64,000 nucleotides of DNA from JAOBAU01 sp034667465 (GCA_034667465.1 JAXDJV010000025.1:62001-126000), one strand, 5' to 3'. Positions 40,120 through 49,742 are shown, numbered from the stretch's first letter. Notes: generated by a model from the sequence alone, not told the origin. A program made the numbers and translations.

Positions 40120-40635
40120 GCGCGCCAGCAGCTCCGCGGGACTGTGCTGATCGTAAAAATGGCAGGCCGCGAAGTACGCGCCCGCCATCAGCATGAAGCC
40201 GCTCGCGAACATGCTGACGCAGACGATCACGATGATGCGAAGACGCGCGTCGACGCTGCTCATCAACTTCCAGATCAGCCGCGCGTCGACGACCAGCAGC
40301 ACGACGAACATCACCGGCGCGCCGAGCAGCATCGTTCCGCCGTACGCGAGATAGAGCGGATCGGCTTCCATCCGTTCGATTTCTTTCTGCCGCGCCACTT
40401 CTGCCTTCGCGCGAAGGCCGCGCGTCGCCAGCTTCTCGATCGGAGCGAGCGAGCCGATGTGATAGCGCAAGCGCATCGCCCCTTCGCAGAGGAACGCCAG
40501 CGAGTAAACGACGATGTAGAGAATCACGAAGTGCTTCGCGGCGCGCCAGAGCGGATGCACCGGTTTCGGTTTGGGCTCAAACGGCTCGCGCACATAACGC
40601 GGATCGTCCCATCGCGGCTGAGGCATGGGTCGCAT
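40102..40635 (-). CDS. Membrane protein of unknown function
   Basis: A 177-aa protein with a cytoplasmic Pro-rich start (RWDDPRYVREPFEPKPKP) and three hydrophobic segments (about residues 37-55, 97-117 and 130-156). No family is recognised. Two starts (40635 and 40626) are possible. Its last residues LSFRA come from the palindrome at 40029-40119, so its true ancestral C-terminus is unclear. Confidence 0.7.
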   Translation of the reverse strand: MRPMPQPRWDDPRYVREPFEPKPKPVHPLWRAAKHFVILYIVVYSLAFLCEGAMRLRYHIGSLAPIEKLATRGLRAKAEVARQKEIERMEADPLYLAYGGTMLLGAPVMFVVLLVVDARLIWKLMSSVDARLRIIVIVCVSMFASGFMLMAGAYFAACHFYDQHSPAELLARLSFRA

Positions 40636-40650
40636 TGTAAGATTTGAAGA

Positions 40651-43482
40651 ATGTGGCGCGCGTGGCGGCTTCCTCCCCCTCTCTTCAGGATCGGTGTTCT
40701 CATTCGCCGCGAAGCCGTACGCCGACGCTGCGCGAACCTGCGCGGCGGTGCGTCACCGCGGCGCGCGGTGGTCCTCCTCTTCTCTCTCCTTCTTCCCTCG
40801 GTCTCTTTCGGCCAGTGCAACTACTCGCCGGTTTTCTCCGGCCAGTACCGCGCCTCGATGCTCGATCTCGCGCTCGACGGCAACGACCTCTGGACTGCGA
40901 CTTCCTACGGCCTGCAGCTCTTCAATCGCGCCGTCGATCCGCCGGCCGTCGTCGCATCGATCGCGCTTCCCGGCATCACGCGTCTCGTGCGCGTCTCGAA
41001 CGGCATCGCATACGCGGCGAGCGGCTCGTCAATCCAGATCGTCCGCAAAAACGGGAGCACGCTGCAGCTCGTTCGGACCTTCGACGCCGGCGCGAGCATC
41101 AACGACCTGCTGCTCACGACGACCCATCTGTACGTGGCAACCGCGAACGGCCTCGTGCAATACGACCTGCTCGAGCCGACCAATCCGACGAAAACATCGG
41201 CCACGTTTACGACGTCCGCGCCGAACGTCCGCTCGCTGACGCTCATCGGTTCAATCCTTTACGCGGCCGATGGCGACTCGACCATCGAGCCGTTCGACAT
41301 TACCGTCCCGACGCTGCCGCAACACCGCACGTCGATCACTTCGCTGCCGAGCTCCGCGACCGTCGAATCGAACAACGGGCGGCTCTACGTGTCCGACATC
41401 AACGCACAGCAGACCGAGATCTTCTCCGTCACCTCGAGCAGCCCGATCAAACTCTCCACGCTGTCGCTCGGCACCTCATCGCTCGCGCCGCTCGGCGGCG
41501 ACGCCGCGATCGCCGGCGGACGCGATCGCAGTCTGCGCGCGTTCGACTTCACCACCGCGGGCTCGCCGATCGAGCTGTTCCGCGCCGAGCTCTCGCCGAC
41601 CGGCGGCACGAACAATCGCATCTTCTCCGTCGCCACTTCCAACGGACGGATCTACGCCGCCGCAGGCGACCTCGGGCTCGCCACGTTCGACGCCGCGTCG
41701 TTCCAGGCGCCGTTCCCCGTCCGCAGCTACGCGACCGGCGCGCCGACCTCGGTCGTCTCGACCGGCGATCGCGTTTACGCCGGCAACGGCACGAGCGGCA
41801 TCAACGAATTCGTCCAGAGTCCGTCAGGCGGATTGACGGCCGCGCGTTCGTGGGACAACAAACTCGACGTCGTGCACGATGCGTCGACGAACGGATTTCT
41901 GATCACGTCGAACGGTTCGACCGTCACCTTCTGGACGACCGCGCCGACCACGCCGGTCTCCGCGTCAGTCGCGACGTTTTCACGCGCAGTCTCGCAGGCT
42001 GTGTTGAACAACGGACTCGTTACCGTGCTGCTCGATGATGGCACCGTCGCGACGGCCGACGTCTCGCTGACCGCGCCGGCGCCGCAGGTCTCCACGCTTC
42101 CGAAGCAAACGTTCATCGCCCGCTCCGGCTCCGCGATCGTCTTCGCGGAAGCGACGGCCGCCGGACGAACGACCCTCCGTTACTACGCGAACGGCCTCCT
42201 CTCATCGACGCCGATCCTGACCGACATGGAAGGCGTGGCCACGTCGCTCACGCTCTCCGGCAGCACCGCCGCGGTCTTCACGTTCCGCGGCATCAGCATC
42301 GTCGATTTCAACTCGGGCGCCGTGACCGTGCTGCCGCGCTCGAACACGACGCTCGTTCGCCAGCTGCGGCTCGACGGCACGACGCTTTACGCGCTCACCG
42401 ACAGCACGCTGGCGATCTGGAACACGCAGAGCGGGACGATGACGCGCGAGTTTGCGATCCCGAGCGGCGGCGTGAAGCTGCACGTCGCGACCGGCTCGAC
42501 GATCGCCGACATCTCCACGTTCGACGGCATCACGACGGTCGCGACGACCGCGACGACGCGGCTGCCGGTCGCGCTCTCCGCGCCATCGGGAAATGCGTAC
42601 TACCGCAAAGTCGCGGCGAACACGGATCGCATCTACCTGCTCGACTCGCGCGGCGTCGACATCTTCACGACGTCGATGCACTACTCAGGTTCGATGGCGA
42701 CCGGCGGCACGATCGACGTCGCCGCGGCGCCGGGCGCGGTCTACACGCTCTCGAGCAGCGGCGTCGTGACGTCGCACGGCATCGACGGCAGCGTCATCGC
42801 CCAGGCGACGATCAACGAAGGGAGCGACGCCGAGCCGCTGTCGATCGCGACCGCGAACGGCGCGGTTTGGGTGGCGATCTCAAAAGGCTGTCTCACCGGC
42901 GGGTGCGAAAAGCGGACGCTGATCTTCGATCCGCGCAACAGCGCGCTCGTGCAAACCGCGTCGCTCGCCGGTGGTGTCGTCGACGTCACGACGAACGGCA
43001 GCCGCGCGTACGCGATCGTCGATCTGCCGTCGGAGATTCGCAGCTACGACGTCGCCGATCCGTTCCATCCGGCGCAGCTCGTCAGCCACGCAACGGAAGG
43101 CGCGCGCGCGCCGCGCTCGATCGCGTACGCGAACGGCACCGTGTACGCGCTCGGCGAGAAGCTCTACGCGTACGCCGATTCGTCGCTGACGAAGAGCGGC
43201 GAACCGCTCGATGCGTACGTGAACGATCCGGCCGGCGTGGTGACATTCGCCGATCAGCAGATTCGCACCGACGGCAACTGCGCGATCGTCAGCGGCCGCG
43301 CATTCTCGCCGCTGACCTTCACGCTGCCGGCGTTCTCCGCGTCGACGTCGTTCGCGACGCCGGCGGTCGTGAAGTCGATCGCGTCGACGAACGGGCGTCT
43401 CTATCTGCTGACCGACTACTCGCTCGAAATCTGGTCGACGACACCGCTCGCGAAACCGGCGCGCCGCCGTACGTCGAAATGA
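40651..43482 (+). CDS. Secreted beta-propeller (LVIVD-like repeat) protein
   Basis: A 943-aa exported protein. A long positively charged N-terminus precedes a hydrophobic signal (RRAVVLLFSLLLPSVSFG). The remainder is a large array of propeller blades, with repeated patterns such as GNDLWTATSYGLQLFN, NGRIYAAAGDLGLATFD and NGRLYLLTDYSLEIW. LVIVD-type repeats fold as seven- or eight-bladed propellers that bind ligands or partners. No catalytic motif is seen. A GTG at 40768 could be the real start. Its stop overlaps the next gene's start by 4 nt. Confidence 0.83.
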   Translation: MWRAWRLPPPLFRIGVLIRREAVRRRCANLRGGASPRRAVVLLFSLLLPSVSFGQCNYSPVFSGQYRASMLDLALDGNDLWTATSYGLQLFNRAVDPPAVVASIALPGITRLVRVSNGIAYAASGSSIQIVRKNGSTLQLVRTFDAGASINDLLLTTTHLYVATANGLVQYDLLEPTNPTKTSATFTTSAPNVRSLTLIGSILYAADGDSTIEPFDITVPTLPQHRTSITSLPSSATVESNNGRLYVSDINAQQTEIFSVTSSSPIKLSTLSLGTSSLAPLGGDAAIAGGRDRSLRAFDFTTAGSPIELFRAELSPTGGTNNRIFSVATSNGRIYAAAGDLGLATFDAASFQAPFPVRSYATGAPTSVVSTGDRVYAGNGTSGINEFVQSPSGGLTAARSWDNKLDVVHDASTNGFLITSNGSTVTFWTTAPTTPVSASVATFSRAVSQAVLNNGLVTVLLDDGTVATADVSLTAPAPQVSTLPKQTFIARSGSAIVFAEATAAGRTTLRYYANGLLSSTPILTDMEGVATSLTLSGSTAAVFTFRGISIVDFNSGAVTVLPRSNTTLVRQLRLDGTTLYALTDSTLAIWNTQSGTMTREFAIPSGGVKLHVATGSTIADISTFDGITTVATTATTRLPVALSAPSGNAYYRKVAANTDRIYLLDSRGVDIFTTSMHYSGSMATGGTIDVAAAPGAVYTLSSSGVVTSHGIDGSVIAQATINEGSDAEPLSIATANGAVWVAISKGCLTGGCEKRTLIFDPRNSALVQTASLAGGVVDVTTNGSRAYAIVDLPSEIRSYDVADPFHPAQLVSHATEGARAPRSIAYANGTVYALGEKLYAYADSSLTKSGEPLDAYVNDPAGVVTFADQQIRTDGNCAIVSGRAFSPLTFTLPAFSASTSFATPAVVKSIASTNGRLYLLTDYSLEIWSTTPLAKPARRRTSK

Positions 43483-44234
43483 AGATCGAGCTCGGGTCGG
43501 ACGCGCATTCGTATCGCATCACGCTCGACGATCCGCCGCTGAACATTCTCGACATCGCGATGCTCGAGGAGCTGCGCGATGCCTTGTCGCGCATTCGCAA
43601 CGATCGCCACACGCTGATCATCGACACGCTCGGCGATCGCGCATTCAGCGCCGGCGCCAGCGTGCAGGATCACGTCGGCGATCGCGTCGTCGTGATGCTG
43701 CGAACGTTTCACGAATGCTTCCGCCTTCTCGCGCGCGTCGAAGTCGTGACTGTCGCACTCGTGCGCGGCGCCGCGCTCGGCGGCGGCTGCGAGCTGGCGC
43801 TCGCGTGCGACTTCGTCCTCGCCTCCTCGAACTCCACCTTCGGCTATCCCGAGATCGCGCTCGGCGTTTTTCCGCCGGTCGGCGCATATCAGATGTCGCG
43901 TCAGCTCGCGCCGCGCAAAGGACTCGAGCTGTTGCTGACCGGCGATCCGATCGACGCCGCGACCGCCGCGCAACTCGGCCTCGTCAATGAAGTCTTCGCG
44001 CACGAATCGTTCGACGCCGACGCCGCAACGTGGCTGGAACGGCTGCATCGCCGCAGCGCGTCATCGCTCCGCTTCGCGAAGCGCGCCTATCGAATCGCAC
44101 AGGCCGGCGACTTCGAGGAACGGCTCGCCACGATCGAACGGCTCTACATCGAAGAGCTGACGAAGACGGCCGACGCGCACGAAGGGCTCGCCGCGTTCAT
44201 CGAGAAGCGAGCGCCGAAGTGGAGCGGAACGTAG
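43479..44234 (+). CDS. Enoyl-CoA hydratase/isomerase family protein
   Basis: A 251-aa crotonase-fold enzyme acting on acyl-CoA thioesters. The oxyanion-hole motif GAALGGGCELALACDF is at about residues 95-110, and the second loop (NSTFGYPEIALGVFPP) has a conserved Glu. The N-terminal PPLNILDIAMLEEL is typical of dienoyl-CoA hydratase-like members. The second catalytic Glu of the hydratase is not certain from this reading. The ATG overlaps the stop of the propeller gene by 4 nt, so it is coupled to a secreted protein gene without an obvious functional link. Confidence 0.9.
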   Translation: MKIELGSDAHSYRITLDDPPLNILDIAMLEELRDALSRIRNDRHTLIIDTLGDRAFSAGASVQDHVGDRVVVMLRTFHECFRLLARVEVVTVALVRGAALGGGCELALACDFVLASSNSTFGYPEIALGVFPPVGAYQMSRQLAPRKGLELLLTGDPIDAATAAQLGLVNEVFAHESFDADAATWLERLHRRSASSLRFAKRAYRIAQAGDFEERLATIERLYIEELTKTADAHEGLAAFIEKRAPKWSGT

Positions 44235-44240
44235 CGGCGC

Positions 44241-44615
44241 TTACTGCGTCTGCTGCTCGAAATCGACGGTCGTTGCGGCATCGAACTTCACGCGCATCTT
44301 TTTCGACGGCGGCGCTGACGATCCGAACGTGACGACCATGACGACGCCTGACGCGCGGCCGTCGCAGCCGACCGGCATCGGGCGAACGATCTTCACCTTT
44401 CCGAACTGGCGCGAGAGCGTTTTGCCTTTGTCGTCGACCCATTCGATCGCGGCAGTGTCGGCCATCGCCTGCGCTTCCTGAAAGGTCAGCTTTCCGGTGA
44501 GCAGTGTGACGACCTGGCGGGTGCCTTCAGAACGTGCGACGAACTTGTTCATGCACGTCGCGTGTGCAGCACTTCCAAGAAGGGAGAGAAGAACAGCGAT
44601 GACAGCTCGTCTCAT
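44241..44615 (-). CDS. Small secreted protein of unknown function
   Basis: A 124-aa protein with a signal peptide (residues 1-19, ending SAAHA) and two cysteines (ATCMNKF and VGCDGR) that may form one disulfide. The mature part is beta-rich (KVKIVRPMPVGC, GVVMVVTFGSSA). No family is recognised. It is convergent with the enoyl-CoA hydratase and downstream of the POT transporter gene on the same strand (61-nt gap). Confidence 0.75.
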   Translation of the reverse strand: MRRAVIAVLLSLLGSAAHATCMNKFVARSEGTRQVVTLLTGKLTFQEAQAMADTAAIEWVDDKGKTLSRQFGKVKIVRPMPVGCDGRASGVVMVVTFGSSAPPSKKMRVKFDAATTVDFEQQTQ

Positions 44616-44676
44616 ATTGGGCGGCCCGGACCGACGGGCCGCCCCGATTGTGGCCGGAAAGTGACCTCAGCGCAAC

Positions 44677-46002
44677 TTAGTGAACGGTCCCCATCATCCG
44701 GCGGATCGGCTTCACGAGGAACATCAGAATGATTGCGCTGACGAGCGCGATCGCCGCAACGGAACCGAAAACGGTCGGCAGCGGATAGCTGCTGAACAGA
44801 CCGCCGACGTATCCCGCAACCTTGTTGCCTGCACCGAGTGACACGAACCAGCAGCCCATCATCAGACCGACGATGCGTCGCGGCGCGAGCTTCGTCACGG
44901 TACTGAGACCGACCGGGCTGAGTGCGAGCTCACCGGCGGCGTGCAGGAAGTAGAGGCCGACCAGCCACAGCGGACTGACGCGGATTCCCTGCGACTGCGC
45001 CATCGCGGACGCGGGGACGATCAGCAGGAAGCCGAGGCCGAGTGCGAGGAGACCGATCGCAAACTTGGAAGGAGGCGACGGATCGCGGCGACCGAGCCTG
45101 ATCCAGAGAATCGAGATCGGCGTCGCAAGAAGAATGACGAAGAGCGGTTCGACCGACTGGAACCAGCTCGACGGGAACGACCATCCGAAGAACGTCAGCC
45201 GCGTCATTCGTTCGGCGAAGAGCGTCAGGCTGGAGCTCGCCTGTTCGAAGCCGCACCAGAAGATTGCGGAGAAGAGAAAGAGGATCCCGATGACCCACAG
45301 CCGCTTTTTCTCTTCGGCTGTGAGCGGCTCTTCTTTCATCGCTTCGGCTCCGGCGACGACGTTGGCGATGTTCGGTTTCGCTTCTTCGACCGCCACGAGA
45401 TGCTTCATGCCGAACACGTACTGGATGAGACCGAACGTCATGAAGATGCCGGCCGCACCGAAGCCCCAGTGCCAGTTCACCTTCTGACCGAGGTAACCGA
45501 CGACGAGCGGCGCGACCATCGCACCGGTGTTGATGCCGATGTAGAAGATGGAGAAGCCGGCATCGCGCCGCGGATCGCCGCTGCGATAGAGCGTTCCGAC
45601 GATCGAGCTGACGTTCGGCTTCAACAAACCCGTCCCGAGAACGATCAGCACGAGACCGGCGAAAAACGACGGCAGTGACGGAAAGGCCATCGAGAAATGG
45701 CCCATGGCGATGAGGATGCCACCGTACAAAACGGATCGTTGCAGGCCGAAATACTTGTCGGCGAGCCAGCCGCCGGCGATCGAGGTCAGATAGACCGACG
45801 ACATGTACGTACCGAGGATCGAGCCGCCGTGTTTGTCAGTGAAACCGAGGCCGCCTGCGGAAAGCGGCGCGACCATGTACAGCAGAAGGATCGCGCGCAT
45901 CCCGTAGTAGCTGAAGCGCTCCCACATCTCCGTCATGGAGAGTGTGAAGAGGCCGCGCGGATGGCCGAACCACTCGTTTTCGCTCGCGTTCACGTCGGAC
46001 AT
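44677..46002 (-). CDS. POT/PTR2-family peptide transporter
   Basis: A 441-aa proton-coupled oligopeptide symporter in the inner membrane. The N-terminal ExxERFSYYG signature (MWERFSYYGMR) and the later GFSIFYIGINTGA are POT-family motifs, with about 12 to 14 hydrophobic segments. It imports di- and tripeptides, a natural follow-on to the secreted peptidases nearby. It is slightly shorter than E. coli DtpA. Confidence 0.93.
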   Translation of the reverse strand: MSDVNASENEWFGHPRGLFTLSMTEMWERFSYYGMRAILLLYMVAPLSAGGLGFTDKHGGSILGTYMSSVYLTSIAGGWLADKYFGLQRSVLYGGILIAMGHFSMAFPSLPSFFAGLVLIVLGTGLLKPNVSSIVGTLYRSGDPRRDAGFSIFYIGINTGAMVAPLVVGYLGQKVNWHWGFGAAGIFMTFGLIQYVFGMKHLVAVEEAKPNIANVVAGAEAMKEEPLTAEEKKRLWVIGILFLFSAIFWCGFEQASSSLTLFAERMTRLTFFGWSFPSSWFQSVEPLFVILLATPISILWIRLGRRDPSPPSKFAIGLLALGLGFLLIVPASAMAQSQGIRVSPLWLVGLYFLHAAGELALSPVGLSTVTKLAPRRIVGLMMGCWFVSLGAGNKVAGYVGGLFSSYPLPTVFGSVAAIALVSAIILMFLVKPIRRMMGTVH

Positions 46003-46129
46003 TCAGTCTCTCTCCTCGACGAAGGCTGCGGTCATTGTCGATACATCTCGATCAAAGTCCAGCGCGCGCCGCCGTTCGTCCCGCGCCTGCTGCGGTTCGC
46101 CCCCGAACGATGGTAAAAGAACGCCGTTC

Positions 46130-47182
46130 ATGGCCGTCGACGATCAACTTCTCGAACGCGATGTTCCGCTGGCGCCGATGACGACGCTCGGCATCGGCGG
46201 GCCGGCAAAGTTCTTCGTTCGCGCGACGAATGTCGACGAAGTTGGCGAAGCACTCGCCTGGGCTTCCGGTCATCAGCAACGCATCTTCATCCTCGGCGGC
46301 GGAAGCAATCTCCTCATCGCCGACGAAGGCTTCGACGGTCTCGTCATCCGCATCGATCTTCGCGGCGTCACCGTGCAGAGCGTTGACGACTACGCGATGG
46401 TGCGCGTCGCGGCCGGCGAAGTGTGGGACGAGTTCGTGGCGATGGCGGTCGCGAATCGCTGGTCGGGCATCGAGTGCCTTTCCGGCATTCCCGGCTCCGC
46501 CGGCGCGACGCCGATTCAGAACGTCGGCGCGTACGGACAGGAAGTGAGCGAGACGATCGCGCGCGTCGAAGCGCTCGATCGGACGACGAATCTCGTTCGC
46601 TCGTTCACGAACTGGGACTGCCGGTTCGGCTATCGATCGAGTCTCTTCAAGAACTACGAGCGCGATCGCTGGGTCGTGTTGTCGGTGACGTTCCGGCTGA
46701 AGGTCGGCGGCAGCGCGACGGTGCGCTATCCGGAGTTGCGAAAGTACCTCGACGAGCGCGGCATCGCACTCGACGATCTCACGCACGTGCGCGATGCGGT
46801 GATCGCCATTCGCAAACGCAAAGGGATGGTGCTCGATCCGACCGATCCCGACACGCGCAGCGACGGCTCATTCTTCATGAATCCGATTCTCACCGCGGAA
46901 CAGCACGACGATTTCCGCCGCCACGCCGGTACCGAAACCGCGCCCGGATTTCCGTCGAACGACGGAACGGTGAAGCTGTCTGCCGCGTGGCTGATCGAGC
47001 ACGCCGGCTTCACGAAAGGCTTCACGCACGGCAACGTCGGACTGTCATCGAAACACTCGCTGGCGATCATCAATCGCGGCGGCGGCAGCGCGCGCGAAGT
47101 GCGTGAGCTGGTGGCGATGATTCAGGAGAAGGTGCGCGACGAGTTCGGCGTCGAGATTCAGCCGGAGCCAAACTTCGTATGA
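46130..47182 (+). CDS. murB: UDP-N-acetylenolpyruvoylglucosamine reductase
   Basis: A 350-aa FAD enzyme of cell-wall precursor synthesis; it reduces the enolpyruvyl group to make UDP-MurNAc. The FAD-binding GGGSNLLIAD is at about residues 55-64, GIPGSAGATPIQNVGAYG and FGYRSSLFK follow, and SDGSFFMNP carries the catalytic Ser region. The ending VRDEFGVEIQPEPNFV is typical. This longer type (around 340 aa) lacks no domain. Its TGA stop is the start of a heptad palindrome. Confidence 0.96.
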   Translation: MAVDDQLLERDVPLAPMTTLGIGGPAKFFVRATNVDEVGEALAWASGHQQRIFILGGGSNLLIADEGFDGLVIRIDLRGVTVQSVDDYAMVRVAAGEVWDEFVAMAVANRWSGIECLSGIPGSAGATPIQNVGAYGQEVSETIARVEALDRTTNLVRSFTNWDCRFGYRSSLFKNYERDRWVVLSVTFRLKVGGSATVRYPELRKYLDERGIALDDLTHVRDAVIAIRKRKGMVLDPTDPDTRSDGSFFMNPILTAEQHDDFRRHAGTETAPGFPSNDGTVKLSAAWLIEHAGFTKGFTHGNVGLSSKHSLAIINRGGGSAREVRELVAMIQEKVRDEFGVEIQPEPNFV

Positions 47183-47253
47183 GGCATGGGGTATGAGGCA
47201 TGAGGTATGAGTCAAAGGCCTTTACTCATGCCCCATCCCTCATGCCTCATCCC
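47180..47253. repeat. Heptad-unit palindrome, class GGCATGA/GGTATGA, with GCCTTTACT core
   Basis: The arm beginning at the murB stop has GGCATG, GGGTATGA, GGCATGA and GGTATGA units. The spacer CAAAGGCCTTTACT contains the shared core. The right arm ends near 47253 (CATGCCTCATCCC). It fills the gap to the convergent PilZ gene. Confidence 0.88.
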
Positions 47254-47259
47254 TGACTC

Positions 47260-47934
47260 TCATCGATCGAACACGCGCACGACCACCGCGAGCGGCACCG
47301 TTCGTTCGAGGTACTCCCACACCGCCAGCACGTCCTGCCGATGGCGAATCAGTTCCGCGGCGACGACAGGTCCGACGTCATCCGTCGTCGCGAAACGCGC
47401 GCGGTTGTACCACTTCATCGCTTCATCAGGATTCGCGCGCAGACGTTCGCGCGCGTGCTGAACGAGCAGCGCCTGATCGCCCGGCACTTCGACGTCCTGC
47501 GGAATGATCTTCATCACCGGATTTCGCGCGCGTTCGCTTTCACGCGCGGCGAGACGCTCTTTCTTCTTCTCGAGCGACGCGGGATCGCGACGCAGCAATC
47601 CACTGCTGGCAAGCGTCTGAATCGCGGTCGTGAAGGCATCGACGTCGCCTTCGATCCGCAGACCGGAAACGTAGAGGTACTTCCCTTCGTGATTCGGCGT
47701 GCGCGACAGATGGCTCCAGACGACGAGACCCTGCGTGTTGACGGCGACGTCGTTCCGTTTGAACCAGAGACGTGCGCGCATGGCGATGCGCAGCGGCTCG
47801 GCGTGCTCGATCTGTGCTCCCTGCTCGGCGATGTTGCGAACGTGAATCTGTGTGCCGCCAAAACTGCCAACCAGCGTTTCGACTAACGCAAAGCGTTCGC
47901 CCGACCGCAGCTCTCGGACTTCGATGTTCAACAT
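47260..47934 (-). CDS. PilZ-domain protein
   Basis: A 224-aa cytoplasmic protein. The N-terminal 100 residues match PilZ, a c-di-GMP-responsive domain: the RxxxR region is RELRSGERF and the NIAEQGAQIEH segment corresponds to the D/NxSxxG motif, with an altered S position. The C-terminal half is helical (DQALLVQHARERLRANPDEAMKWYNRARF) and may be a protein-interaction domain. With the degenerate motif, c-di-GMP binding is uncertain. The ATG at 47934 is chosen for the PilZ start. Confidence 0.82.
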   Translation of the reverse strand: MLNIEVRELRSGERFALVETLVGSFGGTQIHVRNIAEQGAQIEHAEPLRIAMRARLWFKRNDVAVNTQGLVVWSHLSRTPNHEGKYLYVSGLRIEGDVDAFTTAIQTLASSGLLRRDPASLEKKKERLAARESERARNPVMKIIPQDVEVPGDQALLVQHARERLRANPDEAMKWYNRARFATTDDVGPVVAAELIRHRQDVLAVWEYLERTVPLAVVVRVFDR

Positions 47935-47991
47935 AGAAATAACCTCGGGACCCGGCGTAAGTGTACCCGAGTTGCGGTTACGATTCCGGCC

Positions 47992-49263
47992 ATGCGCCTT
48001 CGACTGTTCGCAACGCTGCTGCTCGCTTCCGTCACCGCCACCGCCGCTGAGAACGTCGTCGTGCTTCGCGCGGCGCGCATGATCGACGGCAAATCGGCGA
48101 AGGTCATCGCTCCCGCCACCGTCGTCATTCGCGGCAATCACATCGAATCGATCGGCGGCGCCGCACCGGCAGGCGCAACGATCATCGATCTCGGCGACAT
48201 GACGCTGTTGCCCGGTCTGATCGATGCGCACGTGCATGCGCTGCTGCAGGGCGACGTCACTTCCGAGGATTACGACCAGCAGTTGTTCAAAGAGTCGCTT
48301 GCGTATCGCGCACTGCGCGCAAGCCGCGCGTTGCGGATGGGACTCGAGAACGGATTCACGACGATGCGCGATCTCGAGACCGAGGGGGCGATGTACACCG
48401 ATGTCGACCTCAAGCGCGCCATCAACAATGGTGTGATTCCGGGACCGCGACTCGTCGTCTCCACGCGCGCGATGTCGGTCACCGGCGGCTACGGACCGAG
48501 CGGCTATTCGCCCGAGATCACGTATCCGATGGGCGTGCAGATCGTCGACGGCGTGGAAGGCGCGCGCAAAGCGGTGCGCGAACAGATCGCGCATGGCGCC
48601 GACTGGATCAAGGTCTACGCCGATCGCTCCTACTTCATCGATGAAGACGGCGGGCTCTCGTCGATCCCGACCTTCACGCTCGATGAGATGAAAGCGATCG
48701 TCGACGAATCGCATCGCCTGCGGCACAAAGTGGCCGCACATGCGATGGCGCGTCCCGGCATCAGCACCGCGATCACTGCCGGCGTCGATTCGATCGAGCA
48801 CGGCGTTGCCATTCCCGACGAGCTGCTCGATCAGATGGTCGCGAAAGGAATCTGGCTCTGCCCGACTCTGACTGTCACTGAATACGTCGCGCCGGGACGC
48901 GCCGCAGAAGGTCGCGCGATCTGGGCGAAGATGCCGGGCATCCACCACGACTCTTTCACGCGCGCGCTTCGCAAGGGCGTGAAGATCGCGTTCGGCACCG
49001 ACGTCGGCGGCTTCCCGTGGGACGTGAACGCCGCGAAAGAATTCGAGTACGAGACACGCTTCGGCATGACGCCGATGCAGGCGATCGTTTCGGCGACGCG
49101 CTCGGCCGCGGAGATGCTCGACATGGCGGATCGCATCGGCACGATCGAGAACGGCAAGCTCGCCGATCTTGTCGCGGTGCCGGGCAATCCGCTCGACGAC
49201 ATCACGGCGATGCAGCGCGTCGCGTTCGTGATGAAGGACGGCGTCGTCTACAAACGTCCGTGA
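47992..49263 (+). CDS. Secreted amidohydrolase (imidazolonepropionase-like)
   Basis: A 423-aa exported metal-dependent hydrolase. A signal peptide (residues 1-19, LRLFATLLLASVTATAA) precedes the amidohydrolase barrel. The metal motif HxH appears as DAHVHAL, a further His occurs in AAHAMARPG, another in SIEHGVA, and the Asp in FGTDVGG. The C-terminal LADLVAVPGNPLDDI is the usual beta-sandwich return. The substrate is probably an amide or peptide-like compound. Its stop overlaps the next gene's start. Confidence 0.9.
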   Translation: MRLRLFATLLLASVTATAAENVVVLRAARMIDGKSAKVIAPATVVIRGNHIESIGGAAPAGATIIDLGDMTLLPGLIDAHVHALLQGDVTSEDYDQQLFKESLAYRALRASRALRMGLENGFTTMRDLETEGAMYTDVDLKRAINNGVIPGPRLVVSTRAMSVTGGYGPSGYSPEITYPMGVQIVDGVEGARKAVREQIAHGADWIKVYADRSYFIDEDGGLSSIPTFTLDEMKAIVDESHRLRHKVAAHAMARPGISTAITAGVDSIEHGVAIPDELLDQMVAKGIWLCPTLTVTEYVAPGRAAEGRAIWAKMPGIHHDSFTRALRKGVKIAFGTDVGGFPWDVNAAKEFEYETRFGMTPMQAIVSATRSAAEMLDMADRIGTIENGKLADLVAVPGNPLDDITAMQRVAFVMKDGVVYKRP

Positions 49264-49742
49264 ACGAGTCGGGTGAGCTACTCGCGATCTGGATCAAGCG
49301 CTTCAAGCGCGGTCCGATGGATCCGGTGCAATCGGCGCGACTGATCGCCGGGCGCGGCATCGCCGGCAACACCGATCAGGGCGGCAGGCGCCAGGTGACG
49401 ATGATCGACGAAGCGGCGTGGGAAGCCGCGTCGCGCACGCTCGGCTTTCTTCCCGGCATGACGCCCGATCCGCGGCTGCGCCGCGCCAACCTGATGCTGC
49501 GCGGCATCAACCTCTTCAAAACGCACACGCGCATCCTTCGCATCGGCGACTGCCGCATTCGCATCTACGGCGAAGTCACGCCGTGCCGCAAGATCGAAGA
49601 ATCGCTGACGGGACTACAGGAAGCGCTGCGTCCGGAGTGGCGCGGCGGCGCGTTCGGCGAGGTGCTCGACGACGGAGAGATCCGTGTCGGCGATCCGATT
49701 TCGTGGCTGCCTGTTAACCAACTCCTCATCCCCACCGTATAA
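49260..49742 (+). CDS. MOSC-domain protein
   Basis: A 160-aa cytoplasmic protein with a MOSC domain, usually involved in sulfur carriage or N-hydroxylated-base detoxification with molybdenum cofactor. The Cys-containing motif is VTPCRKIEE near residue 113, and the start region is ARLIAGRGIAGNTDQGGRRQVTMIDEAA. The GTG start at 49260 overlaps the amidohydrolase stop (TGA) by 4 nt. Its partner molybdopterin enzyme is not in the window. Confidence 0.87.
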   Translation: MNESGELLAIWIKRFKRGPMDPVQSARLIAGRGIAGNTDQGGRRQVTMIDEAAWEAASRTLGFLPGMTPDPRLRRANLMLRGINLFKTHTRILRIGDCRIRIYGEVTPCRKIEESLTGLQEALRPEWRGGAFGEVLDDGEIRVGDPISWLPVNQLLIPTV

